Of a DNA stretch of 64,000 nt, positions 1-9,027 are shown in pieces. Every line of letters starts with the position of its first letter. The stretch's first letter is position 1. Origin of the DNA: an archaeon (GTDB taxonomy: Archaea > Thermoproteota > Nitrososphaeria > Nitrososphaerales > Gagatemarchaeaceae); contig JAKAOG010000001.1 of assembly GCA_021823325.1 (NCBI GenBank), positions 124,001 to 188,000 of the forward strand, read 5' to 3'. The position numbers and the translations under genes were made by a program. The notes below the pieces were generated by a model. It was not told the DNA's origin. It did no database searches and saw only the letters and a program-made list of their open reading frames with translations.

Positions 1-2
1 CC

Positions 3-1052
3 GGACTGGGGTCTCTCGAAGTCATCCTGTTCCAAGCATTCGGTGACTACCACCAGTGGCTTCCGATCTCGAGCACGGACGACATGATGTCGTTCCTGAG
101 CGAAGTGGACGACTGGGTCGAGACGAAGCCAGGGGAGAAGTACATGTATCTGAACGAAGGATTCGTGCTCCTCGGCGAGGTGGTCTCTCGTGTCAGCGGC
201 AAGCCGTGGGAACGCTACCTGAAGGACGAGATATTCGACCCACTTGAGATGACCAGGACCTTCATCCAGAAGCAGGACATCTCCGCTGACAGGGACGTGG
301 CGACGCCGTACGCGGTGAGGGGAACGAAGGTCACGCCTGTGCCCATCCCATACGGGAGCAGCGCTGCAGGGGGCGTTGTGAGCAACGTGGTCGACCTTTC
401 GCGCTTTGTGAGAATGCTCATCAACGGGGGCGAGCTGGATGGAAAGAGGGTCGTATCCTCTGACTCCCTAGCCAAAATGGAGACTCCACACATCAAATGC
501 GGCGTAGAGTACTACGGAGAGGACTCCTACGGCTACGGTCTGAGGATACTTCCGAACTTCCTTGGACACAAGGTAGTAGGTCACGGCGGCTCCGTCGACG
601 TGTACACAGCCAACATGGAATACGTCAGGGACACGAAATCCGGCGTAATCCTTCTTTCGAACGGGACCGGGTATAGCCTGGGGAGGTTGGCAATGAGGGC
701 GGTCACAGCGATGCTGGGTGGAAATCCTTCGGAGCTCAGGCCGGTCAAGCTCGAGGGCCTACTCGCGAAACTTGAGGGGCAGTACAGGGCGTACAAGGGC
801 ACAATCTATGCGGAGGTGAAGAGAAACGGAAGCTTCCTCGTCCTCTCGGGCGAGGACATCGGGAACAACATCGTCCTCGTTCCCGAGGGAGAGGCTGACG
901 GCATTGCCAGATTCTTCACGCTTGACGCGGGCGCCAAGATGGAGGTGTCGTTCCGGTTCAACGAACACGGTGTTGAGCTGTTGTTCGAGCGTTACAGGTA
1001 CAGACGGTCTGGGCCGCTCCCACCGAAGCCCGAGTCCCAGTGGCCGAGCTGA
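3..1052 (+). CDS. Serine hydrolase of the class C beta-lactamase/PBP family, 5' end outside window
   Basis: The frame is open to the left edge, so the N-terminus, including the SxxK nucleophile motif, lies outside the window. What remains shows the family's later landmarks. A Gly-Leu-Gly-Ser segment opens the visible part. YLN (about residue 51 of the visible part) is the YxN catalytic motif, followed by a typical LLGEVV helix. An HGG near the middle stands where the KTG/HGG box is expected. The C-terminal third looks like the beta-rich extension of archaeal and bacterial esterase-type members. Family members hydrolyse esters, amides or D-amino peptides, and the substrate cannot be told here. 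The epimerase gene follows after 3 bp, so the two are probably cotranscribed. Confidence 0.8.
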   Translation, partial: GLGSLEVILFQAFGDYHQWLPISSTDDMMSFLSEVDDWVETKPGEKYMYLNEGFVLLGEVVSRVSGKPWERYLKDEIFDPLEMTRTFIQKQDISADRDVATPYAVRGTKVTPVPIPYGSSAAGGVVSNVVDLSRFVRMLINGGELDGKRVVSSDSLAKMETPHIKCGVEYYGEDSYGYGLRILPNFLGHKVVGHGGSVDVYTANMEYVRDTKSGVILLSNGTGYSLGRLAMRAVTAMLGGNPSELRPVKLEGLLAKLEGQYRAYKGTIYAEVKRNGSFLVLSGEDIGNNIVLVPEGEADGIARFFTLDAGAKMEVSFRFNEHGVELLFERYRYRRSGPLPPKPESQWPS

Positions 1053-1055
1053 GCC

Positions 1056-1904
1056 ATGCCGAAAATCGTAGTGACCGGAGGGACAGGAAAGGCGGGTCGG
1101 GCCTGCATCAGAGAGTTCATCTCTCGAGGTTACGAGGTCTTCAACGTCGACAGAGCCAGGCCGGCGGAGGGGCTCTGCCCTTCGATTCAGGCGGACCTTA
1201 CGGACTTCGGCCAGGCGGTAGACGCAATCGCGGCGGTTGAACGCGGCGAGCATGGGACGGACGCGGTGGTCCACCTGGCGGCGATCCCTGACTCGCGGCT
1301 CTCCCCCAACTCGGTAACCTTCGAAAACAACATCATGAGCACTTACAACGTCTTCGAAGCGTCCGCACGACTAGGCATCAAGAACGTCGTCTGGGCTTCT
1401 AGTGAGACCGTCCTCGGCCTCCCATTCGATTCTCCTCCGCCGTACGCTCCATTGGATGAAGAGTATCGCGGCAGGCCGGAGAGCGCGTACTCGCTCAGCA
1501 AGTTGTTAGGGGAAGAGATGGCGGAACAATACTGCCGCTGGGACCCTGAGCTGAAGATCGTGGGCCTGCGTTTCTCGAACATAATGGAGCCGCACGACTA
1601 TCAGAGCTTCAAGGACTTTCAGGACGACCCGACCCTACGCAAGTGGAACCTATGGGGATACATCGACGCCAGAGACGCGGCCCAGGCGGTCAGAAAAGCG
1701 GTGGAAGCCAGGTTCAAGGGCGCCCAGGTCTTCATCATCGCTAACGCAGACACCGTGATGCTCAGGAAGAGCGAGGACCTCATGAAGGCAGTCTTCCCAA
1801 ACGTCCAAGTGAAGAAGAAACTTGGAGACAATGAAACTCTCCTCTCGATAGACAAAGCGCGAAGGCTCCTGGGCTTCGAGCCTGTCCATAGCTGGCGCAG
1901 CTAG
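1056..1904 (+). CDS. NAD-dependent epimerase/dehydratase (extended SDR)
   Basis: This is a 282-residue protein with the Rossmann motif TGGTGKAG at residues 7-14 and an acidic residue after the second strand (VDR). The catalytic pair is seen as Ser in WASSE and the YSLSK (YxxxK) motif near residue 147. Length and motif order fit NAD(P)-dependent sugar epimerases and dehydratases of the extended short-chain dehydrogenase family. The ATG start lies 3 bp after the hydrolase stop, suggesting one transcript. The substrate cannot be named: this family includes UDP-glucose epimerases but also uronate dehydrogenases, and the early YSLSK and short C-terminus fit the latter about as well. Confidence 0.85.
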   Translation: MPKIVVTGGTGKAGRACIREFISRGYEVFNVDRARPAEGLCPSIQADLTDFGQAVDAIAAVERGEHGTDAVVHLAAIPDSRLSPNSVTFENNIMSTYNVFEASARLGIKNVVWASSETVLGLPFDSPPPYAPLDEEYRGRPESAYSLSKLLGEEMAEQYCRWDPELKIVGLRFSNIMEPHDYQSFKDFQDDPTLRKWNLWGYIDARDAAQAVRKAVEARFKGAQVFIIANADTVMLRKSEDLMKAVFPNVQVKKKLGDNETLLSIDKARRLLGFEPVHSWRS

Positions 1905-2006
1905 CTGCTCCTCCCCGGCTGAGCCCCTTCACTTCGACAATTGAGGAATCTTCTCGGATTTCCGTCGAGGGTTTTAAGAGACCTAAAAACGGCCGGCGGC
2001 TTCTCG

Positions 2007-3191
2007 ATGTCCGACTCGGAGTTCCATAACTATCTCACTCAGTCCCGTGCCAGGGTGAAGGGGAACAAGGCCACCCCGGTCCCGGAGTTCCAGCGTCTGC
2101 TTGCCCTCGCCAAGCAAAGACTTGCCGTTGCAGACCCGGTGACACTGAAGGCAGACATCAACGGGGTCGTCATCGAGTTGGTCACCAACAGCGTCCACCA
2201 GGCGGAGTTCTGGTCACGGAACTGGTGGGAAGCTGCGTCTGGGTCGCCAGCCAAGGCGACGATATATTCTGCTACCGGGGTGGAAGGCGTCGAGCCTTCG
2301 GCTTACTATTGCCCCCAGCTGCGTTCTGCGCTGTTCCTGAATACAGAATACTATGGCCAGTGCAAATCCTGGGCGCTGGGTATGGCCGCAGCAATCCTCG
2401 AGAAAGAAGCGAGCACCCTTTCCATACATGGCGCCACCGCCCTGTACAAGGAGAAGGGCGTGGTGATAGTCGCGCCGACGGGGACCGGTAAGACCACTCA
2501 GGCGTTCAGGATTTTCTTGAGCGACGAGGGGAAGATTTGCGGCGACGACTGGGCATACGTAAGGTTCCCAGAAGATGGCGCCGTCAGGAGAAAGCTGGTG
2601 GCGAGGCAACCTGAAAGAGCACTCTATATGAGGTCCGAGTCCCAAAAGGAGCAAGACTGGCTGAGGGACGTCTTCGACAGGTCGTTCAGCGAGAATGTCA
2701 CAACCAGGAAGGCTGACTGCGAGTACCCCGAGGGAGAGCACGGCTGTGCTCTTACCCGCGGAAAGTGCGTCTTTGACGAGGGCAAAGGCTGGTGCTACTA
2801 TGCCTTCGGCAATTCGAGGGTGCTCGTCAATAGAGAGGCGATACTCGGTCCAGCAAAGGTCGTTGACGAGGTTCCGGTCGACTTGGTGGTCCTCCTTCGC
2901 CGAGACGACCATAGTCCCGCCGAAGTGAGACTCTCGCCAGATGAAGCGATAGCGGTACTTCAGAAGGGAGAGTACATGGTCCTGCCAGGCGCGGGGCCAA
3001 AGGAGAAGTGGGGGACGACCTCGTTCGAGCCATGGTACAACCCCTATCTCCTCGAACTGGATGACGGCGCGCAGGTCAGGTTCTTCAGAAAGATGTTCGA
3101 AGAGTGGAAGGTCCCCTGCATCATTCTGAACACCGGGGTGGAAGGCATTCAAGAGAGCAACCGCAGGATAATAACCGCGCTAGACCAATAG
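2007..3191 (+). CDS. HprK/PEPCK-like P-loop protein with a four-cysteine insert, function unknown
   Basis: I read 394 residues from ATG 2007. A TTG at 1941 is in frame, but a TATA-like box at 1971-1980 sits about 30 bp before 2007, which favours a leaderless ATG start. The P-loop APTGTGKT spans residues 156-163 after a short hydrophobic strand, and GDDWAYV about 30 residues later could be the second nucleotide/metal motif. This order resembles the HPr-kinase/phosphoenolpyruvate-carboxykinase-like fold. An insert carries C238, C247, C254 and C263, spaced x8-x6-x8, which may bind a metal or Fe-S cluster. No HPr or sugar PTS gene is nearby, so an HPr kinase role is not implied. Confidence 0.6.
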   Translation: MSDSEFHNYLTQSRARVKGNKATPVPEFQRLLALAKQRLAVADPVTLKADINGVVIELVTNSVHQAEFWSRNWWEAASGSPAKATIYSATGVEGVEPSAYYCPQLRSALFLNTEYYGQCKSWALGMAAAILEKEASTLSIHGATALYKEKGVVIVAPTGTGKTTQAFRIFLSDEGKICGDDWAYVRFPEDGAVRRKLVARQPERALYMRSESQKEQDWLRDVFDRSFSENVTTRKADCEYPEGEHGCALTRGKCVFDEGKGWCYYAFGNSRVLVNREAILGPAKVVDEVPVDLVVLLRRDDHSPAEVRLSPDEAIAVLQKGEYMVLPGAGPKEKWGTTSFEPWYNPYLLELDDGAQVRFFRKMFEEWKVPCIILNTGVEGIQESNRRIITALDQ

Positions 3192-3253
3192 AAGGGTGTA
3201 TAACGTCGCAAACCGAGACACCTAATTAGCGTCAAAACTGGCGGCAATAATCG

Positions 3254-4096
3254 ATGATCGTTATCGAGTTCCTAGTCATCCTGTTCTTCTCATCAATCTT
3301 CGCTGGGGTATTCGGGTCGATCGTCGGACTAGGAGGAGGAGTGGTAATCGTACCTGTGCTCACCCTGCTCTTGGGCGTGGACATACACTTCGCAATCGGG
3401 GCGAGCATCGTCGCCATCATAGGGACTTCAAGCGGCGCTGCTTCAACCTATGTGAAAGACAAGTTGACCAACCTGAGGGTCGGCATGTTCCTCGAATTGG
3501 CCACGACTTCTGGCGCCATAGCCGGAGCTGCCATCGCCGCCTATGTGAACTCGGGTGCCTTGGCCTTGGTCTTCGGAATCATCCTTCTGATCGCGCTGGC
3601 GCCCACGGCGATGAAGCTGGGTGAGGACATACCGAAGTCCCCTGAGCTCAAGGGCCTCTCCAAGCGCCTCAACCTGAAAGGGTCTTACACGGAACCAGAC
3701 GGCAGGCACATCGAGTACAACGCAACGAGGCCAGGGGCGGGGCTGTTCGGGATGGTTGTCGCAGGGATGCTCTCAGGTCTCCTTGGGATAGGTTCGGGCG
3801 CGTTCAAGGTCCTGTCCATGGATTACGCGATGAAGCTTCCCATGAAGGTCTCCACCACGACGTCGAACTTCATGATCGGGGTCACGGCTGCCGCTAGCGC
3901 AGGGATCTACTACGCAAGGGGGGATGTGAACCCTCTGATAGTGGCGCCCGTCGCCGTAGGCATCCTCATCGGGGCTGCCATAGGTGCGCGGCTCCTCGTG
4001 AAGGCGCGCAACCCCACCATCAGGAAGATATTCGCGATAGTCCTCGCGCTGGCTGCCATCGAGATGATCCTTACCTCTCTGGGGGTTGCGGCATGA
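3254..4096 (+). CDS. TauE/SafE family membrane transporter (sulfite/organosulfonate exporter-like)
   Basis: This 280-residue polytopic protein has a long N-terminal hydrophobic helix with the glycine-rich VGLGGGVVIVP motif (residues 27-37). A second related repeat near residue 180 (GIGSGAFKV) gives the two-fold pseudo-repeat of the TauE/SafE (DUF81) family. I count about seven to eight membrane segments, with a longer polar loop near residues 130-155. Family members move sulfite, sulfoacetate or related anions. A TATA-like box at 3221-3231 lies about 28 bp before the ATG. The stop overlaps the next gene by 4 bp, a pairing with DUF1634 that is common for this family. Confidence 0.85.
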   Translation: MIVIEFLVILFFSSIFAGVFGSIVGLGGGVVIVPVLTLLLGVDIHFAIGASIVAIIGTSSGAASTYVKDKLTNLRVGMFLELATTSGAIAGAAIAAYVNSGALALVFGIILLIALAPTAMKLGEDIPKSPELKGLSKRLNLKGSYTEPDGRHIEYNATRPGAGLFGMVVAGMLSGLLGIGSGAFKVLSMDYAMKLPMKVSTTTSNFMIGVTAAASAGIYYARGDVNPLIVAPVAVGILIGAAIGARLLVKARNPTIRKIFAIVLALAAIEMILTSLGVAA

Positions 4097-4503
4097 ATCT
4101 CCGCGACCCAGACTCCATGAACACGGTCATCGGCAACGTCCTCAGGTTTGGGGTAGTCATTTCCGCTGCAGTGGTGGTCTTGGGACTGGCGAGGCTCGCA
4201 TCCTTGAGCGGCTCTGCGGACACAACATCTTTCCTCTACTACAGCGCTTCTTCGGTCCCCCATGGCAACTTCCCCATCAGTCTTACTGCACTGATTTCCG
4301 GCCTTCGCTCGTTCAACCCGTTCTCTCTAATCGAGCTCGGGGTGATAATCCTCATCGCCACCCCCGTGACTCGTGTCGCCATCTCCGTCTTCCTTTTCGC
4401 CGCCGAGAAAGACGACCTCTACGTCCTCGTGACGGCCATCGTCCTTGCACTGCTGCTTTTCAGCATGCTAGTGACGCCGTTCATCCCTATCTTCCACGCG
4501 TAA
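4093..4503 (+). CDS. DUF1634 family membrane protein
   Basis: This 136-residue protein has three hydrophobic segments (about residues 18-40, 68-98 and 108-132) and matches the overall look of DUF1634 proteins, which usually sit beside TauE/SafE transporters. Its ATG overlaps the transporter stop (ATGA), so translation is likely coupled. It probably forms an accessory membrane subunit of the exporter, though no biochemical role is established for the family. No charged active-site motif was seen. Confidence 0.75.
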   Translation: MNLRDPDSMNTVIGNVLRFGVVISAAVVVLGLARLASLSGSADTTSFLYYSASSVPHGNFPISLTALISGLRSFNPFSLIELGVIILIATPVTRVAISVFLFAAEKDDLYVLVTAIVLALLLFSMLVTPFIPIFHA

Positions 4504-4543
4504 GTGCCGTACGCAGTCGAATCTAAATCACTGGCGCCTAGAC

Positions 4544-5251
4544 GTGAAGTGGTTGGCAACGCGCGCCGTGTTCTTCGACCTCGGAGGGACGCTGCTGGTG
4601 ATGCGCAGAGACAGGATATTTCAGAAGGTCGTCAGAGATGAAGGGCGTGACGCGTCAGAAGACGAAATCCACGGAGCGTACATGGGGCTCGAACCGTGGT
4701 GGCTGTCAGCCTACTCAGACAGCTCCATGACCTCTGAACAGACTGAGGAAGCCTACCGTCACCTTGACCAGAGGGTCTTCAGCTCCCTGTTTCCCGACGC
4801 CTCAGAGTCAGAGGCGCTAAGGGTGTCGCGGCTGGTCCGGGTCCGCTGGCCCGAGGTGGGGAAGACTATCCCTCTCGAGCTCTATCCTGATGTGCAGCCG
4901 ACCCTCGCCAATCTGCAACGCCGCGGATACTCCATGGGGCTGATATCGAACGCTACAGCGGACACGGAGAGATTGGTCAAGCCACTCGGCCTGGACAGAT
5001 TCATGTCAACTGTAGTCTTCTCAGGCGCCGTAGGGTACACGAAGCCGAACCCGCGAATCTTCGAGATCGCCATGGAGAAGATAGGGTGCGGACCTGGTGA
5101 GAGCGTGCATGTCGGTGATATCTACGAGGCTGACGTTGTGGGTGCGAAAAACGCCGGGATGAAAGGGGTCCTCATCGACAGGCTCGGCGCGCAGTCGGGC
5201 CCCGACTGCCCCCGGATATCCAGCTTGGACCAGCTTTACGGCCATCTCTGA
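4544..5251 (+). CDS. HAD-superfamily hydrolase
   Basis: This 235-residue protein starts at GTG 4544, with a TATA-like box at about 4520-4530. HAD motif I is FFDLGGT (nucleophile Asp at residue 12), with the second Asp of the usual DxDxT replaced by Gly, as in many HAD phosphatase and dehalogenase-like members. Motif II is Ser in LISNAT. Motif III is a Lys in TKPNP. Motif IV is HVGDIYEADVVGA. The helical cap between motifs I and II makes it subfamily I. It is likely a small-molecule phosphatase. It stands alone between unrelated genes, so the substrate is open. Confidence 0.85.
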   Translation: MKWLATRAVFFDLGGTLLVMRRDRIFQKVVRDEGRDASEDEIHGAYMGLEPWWLSAYSDSSMTSEQTEEAYRHLDQRVFSSLFPDASESEALRVSRLVRVRWPEVGKTIPLELYPDVQPTLANLQRRGYSMGLISNATADTERLVKPLGLDRFMSTVVFSGAVGYTKPNPRIFEIAMEKIGCGPGESVHVGDIYEADVVGAKNAGMKGVLIDRLGAQSGPDCPRISSLDQLYGHL

Positions 5252-5266
5252 CCCAGCAGGGTTGGC

Positions 5267-6106
5267 TCAGTGGGGCGCAGGACGATAGCTGGCGCAGAGC
5301 ATGCCGTAGTAGGTGGGCGCCTGGTATGACAGCAGTCTCCCTTCCATGCGGACTACAGCCAACACTCCTGCGAGCATCGTCATCTGCCAGAGGCTGTCCG
5401 GCTTCGCCCTGTCGACGAAGTCGGGCTTCAGGTGAAGTATGTAGTCGAGCTTTCCTTCGTTCACCGCTTTCACAACTAGCCTGTCATACTTCTTCGCGTC
5501 GGGGCTGTACCCGTAGGGCCCGCTCTCCTTGTGAGCATGGGCCTGGTCTGCGCTCGCTACGAAGACCACTCGCTTCTTCTCTCCTTCTGCCACTTCTGCA
5601 ACCACCTTGCCGAACTCGTAGTTTTGGGCGAGCGGAATCCCCCTGGACGGGGTGACTATCACAATCTTGCACTTGAGCCTGTTGCCCTTCAGAAAGAACC
5701 AGAGCGGAATGAGCGTCCCCCAGTCCATCGCCAGGTCGGACAGGGGTCCCTCATACACCCCATACGTGGCGCCCGCTACAGGGATGCCCTCATGTTCCGC
5801 CGCTTCCACGAGCTTCTGAGCCAGAGCCATGTCGCACTTCGCCCTATACCTGATCTCCTTCCTCCCCTCTCTTGCGCTTCCGCTCGAGTTTTCTGCGGTG
5901 ACCACCCCGATGTGTCTGTGCAGCCGCAGATTGTGTGGACTGGCGATTACTATCGTGTCGGGTCTGGCTCGCTTGACATCTGCCGCCAGGGCCTTCATCC
6001 CATTCCTAGTCTCCATGAACGCACGTAGCTTCTTGCCTGCGAGCGCGGGGACTATCTCGCCCCCATGCGGCGCGATGCACGCGTAGACCAGCGGCACGGA
6101 AGTCAC
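5267..6106 (-). CDS. LigB/class III extradiol dioxygenase-like protein
   Basis: This 279-residue protein starts at GTG. The N-terminus CIAPHGGE and the strand IVIASPHN match the pattern of the LigB/Memo-like fold, in which these histidines help bind a metal. A DWGTLIPL segment near residue 130 and the ADQAHAHKESGPYGYS region near 205 also fit class III extradiol dioxygenases and their archaeal relatives. The neighbouring MBL-fold and M20 hydrolases on the same strand (17 and 37 bp gaps) suggest one operon. In archaea such proteins are often linked to AMMECR1 proteins, but none is seen here, so aromatic ring cleavage is only one possibility. Confidence 0.7.
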   Translation of the reverse strand: MTSVPLVYACIAPHGGEIVPALAGKKLRAFMETRNGMKALAADVKRARPDTIVIASPHNLRLHRHIGVVTAENSSGSAREGRKEIRYRAKCDMALAQKLVEAAEHEGIPVAGATYGVYEGPLSDLAMDWGTLIPLWFFLKGNRLKCKIVIVTPSRGIPLAQNYEFGKVVAEVAEGEKKRVVFVASADQAHAHKESGPYGYSPDAKKYDRLVVKAVNEGKLDYILHLKPDFVDRAKPDSLWQMTMLAGVLAVVRMEGRLLSYQAPTYYGMLCASYRPAPH

Positions 6107-6123
6107 TAGCCCTGCCTGTTATT

Positions 6124-6990
6124 TCAATGGTTCTTGTCGAGATAGTGCATGATTCCTTTGACCGACGTCCTCACCGAAATTCTCGCGTAGATCGGCAGCT
6201 CCCCGAGCCCCGAGTCCTTTTTCACGCTCTTCTCCATCTCCTCAGCGACAGATTCCAGAGTGGCCTTCTTCTTCCACATGGGCTCAACCCGTTCGACCCA
6301 ATCAATGACCAACTCCGCAGTCCTGTCGAAGACCCAGTCGACGTCTTTTCTCGTCCCGAAATGCGGGGTCAAGAGCTCCCTTGGTCTCATTTGTCTTAGC
6401 TGGCCCACCGTCGAGACGAGCAGATCCGGGTAGAAGCTCGGCGGCGGGGTGGTGGGTATCAGCGCCTTCATGCCGGGATAGACTATTCCGACCGCGTCGG
6501 CGGTCAACATGGCCTTGGTTTCGTCGAGCATGACCGAGATCTGATGCGGTGCGTGCCCGGGGGCGTGCATGAGGGTCATGCTCAGGCCCTCTCCTAGATC
6601 GATGTGCGCTTCCTTGCCAACTGCGGTGACCCGTTCCGAGGGGATGGGCTCGGGGAGCCCGTAGAGCTCCATCACGTCCTTCCCGAACACCATCGTCGAG
6701 CTTTCGATGAGCCGCGTGGGGTCCACGAGGTGGGGGACTCCTCTTTCATGGGCTACCACTTCGGCGTTGGGCATGTGCTTGATGAGCTGCCCTGCTGCTC
6801 CCGCGTGATCCAGATGGACGTGCGTAGGGATGAGATATCTGACATCGGAGGGCATCACGCCCGCTTCTGCCAGCCCAGCCAATACGCTCTCATAGGATGT
6901 CGCGTATCCGCAGTCCACAAGGGTAGGTTTCGGCCCCTTGATCAGGTACGCACTGACGGTCCCAGGGACCCCCAGCGCATAAGTGTCCAA
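6124..6990 (-). CDS. MBL-fold metallo-hydrolase
   Basis: This 288-residue protein has the metal-binding signature HVHLDHAG near residue 57, a further His in APGHAPHQ, and Asp in LTADAVG, so both metal sites of the metallo-beta-lactamase fold appear complete. An in-frame stop lies just upstream, and the only ordinary start is TTG at 6990. However, the codons before it still read like protein (a VYLLD-type strand usual at MBL N-termini), so the true start may be a non-standard codon slightly upstream. The likely role is hydrolysis of a thioester, lactone or phosphodiester. The protein lies between the M20 and LigB-like genes in an apparent operon. Confidence 0.8.
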   Translation of the reverse strand: MDTYALGVPGTVSAYLIKGPKPTLVDCGYATSYESVLAGLAEAGVMPSDVRYLIPTHVHLDHAGAAGQLIKHMPNAEVVAHERGVPHLVDPTRLIESSTMVFGKDVMELYGLPEPIPSERVTAVGKEAHIDLGEGLSMTLMHAPGHAPHQISVMLDETKAMLTADAVGIVYPGMKALIPTTPPPSFYPDLLVSTVGQLRQMRPRELLTPHFGTRKDVDWVFDRTAELVIDWVERVEPMWKKKATLESVAEEMEKSVKKDSGLGELPIYARISVRTSVKGIMHYLDKNH

Positions 6991-7027
6991 GAGATAGACG
7001 CGGTCAGAGACCCTGGTCGCGTACAGT

Positions 7028-8218
7028 CTACCTCGCCTCTCTTGGCGTCCCGAAATCTATCGCCAGCATAGCCAAGGAAGCTGACCCGAGCTTGAGGACG
7101 TCCTCGTCCACCTTGAACTTGGCGCTGTGGTTTGGATGGACACATCCCTTGACGCGGTTCATCGTCCCAAGGAAGTAGAACGTGCCAGGAGCCTTTCGAA
7201 GAAACCGTGAGAAGTCCTCTCCGCCCAAGATGGCGTCCATCTCCTTGACCTTGGCGCCGGGGATGGTCCTGAGAACCCTGGCGACCCTCCCCGTGACCTT
7301 TGGGTCGTTGACTGTCACCGGGTAGGCGTCCTCTTCAAACTCGACCTTGGCGTCAGCATTGAATGACCTGCAGACTCCGATAGCCACTTCCCTCACCTTC
7401 CTCTTTGCGAGCTTCCGGGTCGCTTCGTCAAGGGTCCTCACAGTCCCTTGAAGCAAAGCAATGTCAGGTATGATGTTCTCCTTTGTCCCGGAGTGAACAG
7501 AGCCGACGGTAATCACGAACGGGCGGACCGGGTCTATCATCCTCGAAGAGACTCCCTGCAGCGCCAGTATCACGTGAGCTGCGATGTATACAGGGTCCAC
7601 CGTCTCGTGGGGCGCGGAGCCGTGACCGCCCTTCCCGAAGATAGTCACCTTGAAGGTGTCGGGCGCGGCCATGACGGCGCCGCCCTTTATCCCGAACTCC
7701 CCCGCCTTCTGTGTGCTGCTGATGTGCAGTCCGAACACGTAGTCTACTTTTGGTCCCTCCATCGCGCCGGCCTCGATCATGGGGAGTGCCCCGCCCCTTC
7801 CTCCGTGTTCCTCGGCTGGCTGGAAGAGGAACTTTACCGTCCCGCATAACTCGCTCTTGTGGTCAGAAAGAAGCCTGGCCGCCCCGAGGAGCATTGCCAT
7901 GTGCGTGTCATGGCCGCAGGCGTGCATCACGCCGTCCACCTCCGACCTGAATTCTACGTCTGAAAGCTCCTGGACCGGCAGAGCGTCCATGTCCGCCCTG
8001 AGTGCTATCACCTTCCCTCCCTTCCCTCCCTTCAGGATCCCGACAACGCCCGTCCCTCCGACTCCCCTCTTGACCTCGATTCCCAACCTCTTCAGCTCAC
8101 CAGCGACGAAGTCCGACGTCCACTCCTCGCCGTAGGAGAGTTCCGGGTGGCGATGCAGCGCCCTGCGGGTCTTCACTATGTCAGGCTCGATGCGTTTCGC
8201 TTCAGCGAGAAGATCCAA
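7028..8218 (-). CDS. M20 family metallopeptidase/amidohydrolase (carboxypeptidase, IAA-amidohydrolase-like)
   Basis: This 396-residue protein has the M20D order: a RRALHRHPELS N-terminal motif, ALRADMDALP, the metal-binding HACGHDTHMAMLLG, the catalytic QPAEEHGGRGG, and a C-terminal GGEDFSRF with a closing His. Length fits the family (about 390-400). It likely removes N-acyl groups from amino acids or acts as a carboxypeptidase in the cytoplasm. Translation starts at TTG 8218, and a TATA-like element at about 8243-8250 on this strand suits a leaderless message. It leads a same-strand cluster with the MBL and LigB-like genes. Confidence 0.9.
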   Translation of the reverse strand: MDLLAEAKRIEPDIVKTRRALHRHPELSYGEEWTSDFVAGELKRLGIEVKRGVGGTGVVGILKGGKGGKVIALRADMDALPVQELSDVEFRSEVDGVMHACGHDTHMAMLLGAARLLSDHKSELCGTVKFLFQPAEEHGGRGGALPMIEAGAMEGPKVDYVFGLHISSTQKAGEFGIKGGAVMAAPDTFKVTIFGKGGHGSAPHETVDPVYIAAHVILALQGVSSRMIDPVRPFVITVGSVHSGTKENIIPDIALLQGTVRTLDEATRKLAKRKVREVAIGVCRSFNADAKVEFEEDAYPVTVNDPKVTGRVARVLRTIPGAKVKEMDAILGGEDFSRFLRKAPGTFYFLGTMNRVKGCVHPNHSAKFKVDEDVLKLGSASLAMLAIDFGTPREAR

Positions 8219-8317
8219 CGATAGAGTCGGAACCGAACCCGATTTTAACGGTTCTGAAGCTCGCGACGTATCCCTTTAGGGCTTAGCCTTTTAGACAGAC
8301 GCGTCCAAGCATCCGCG

Positions 8318-8962
8318 TTGGGACTTTCCAACGCAGCGAAGTCAGGCATAGTCATATTCGCGGGTGCAGTCCAGTTTAGCTTGGCGCTCATACTCTCTGA
8401 AATCGTCTATTCGACCAGCGGACCCTTGAACACATCAGGATCTGGCAACACCACTGGATACATCTACAGCGTCGCTAACAACTACGTGAGCGACCTGGGC
8501 GCGAACTGTCGGACTACGTGTACGGCCGTTCCTTCCGGATACCTGTTCGACACGTCCATCGCCATCTTGGGGCTGTGCATCATCGTAGGAGGATATTTCC
8601 TCCAGAAAGGCTTCCACGACAGGCCAGCCACCGCCATGATCGTCCTTGCGGGCGTCGGGGCCCTGGGGGTAGGGCTCTTTCCTGAGACGACGGGGATCTG
8701 GCACAGCATCTTTTCACTGATCGTCTTCCTCTTCGCCGGGCTTGCCGCCCTGGTAACCGCGAGGCTGCAGCGGAAGCCGCTGTTCTACTTCTCGATAATC
8801 CTCGGGGTGTTCACGCTTGCTGCGCTGGTCCTCTATATCGGAGGGGACTATCTCGGACTGGGTGCCGGGGGAATGGAGCGCATGGTGGTGTACCCCGTGC
8901 TTGTCTGGTCTCTCGGTTTCGGGGGACACATGATGGCCCTCGACGACCCCGTAAAATCATGA
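8318..8962 (+). CDS. DUF998 family integral membrane protein
   Basis: The 214-residue protein has about six hydrophobic helices and an extracytoplasmic loop after helix one that is rich in Gly, Ser, Thr and Asn. That loop contains a NNYVSDLGA stretch of the sort that marks DUF998 proteins, and two cysteines (NCRTTCT) that could form a disulfide outside the cell. Translation begins at TTG 8318, 26 bp after a TATA-like box at 8287-8296. The family has no settled function. It runs convergent with acetyl-CoA synthetase. Confidence 0.7.
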   Translation: MGLSNAAKSGIVIFAGAVQFSLALILSEIVYSTSGPLNTSGSGNTTGYIYSVANNYVSDLGANCRTTCTAVPSGYLFDTSIAILGLCIIVGGYFLQKGFHDRPATAMIVLAGVGALGVGLFPETTGIWHSIFSLIVFLFAGLAALVTARLQRKPLFYFSIILGVFTLAALVLYIGGDYLGLGAGGMERMVVYPVLVWSLGFGGHMMALDDPVKS

Positions 8963-9005
8963 CCTGGCAGAGCCTAGCACAATCCGACTCGGCCTAACTG
9001 ACCTG

Positions 9006-9019
9006 GCGGAGCCCTCCGC
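9006..9019. terminator. Small inverted repeat between convergent genes
   Basis: GCGGAG and CTCCGC form a 6-bp inverted repeat with a 2-base centre between the DUF998 gene and acs. No T-run follows on either strand, so it is only a weak terminator candidate and may be a chance GC-rich repeat. Confidence 0.25.
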
Positions 9020-9027
9020 TGACGGGA

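Noticed and set aside
2214-3152. 312-codon open frame on the minus strand
   Set aside because: It lies fully opposite the P-loop protein gene, which has clear motifs and a promoter; the antisense frame is a product of GC-rich codon use.
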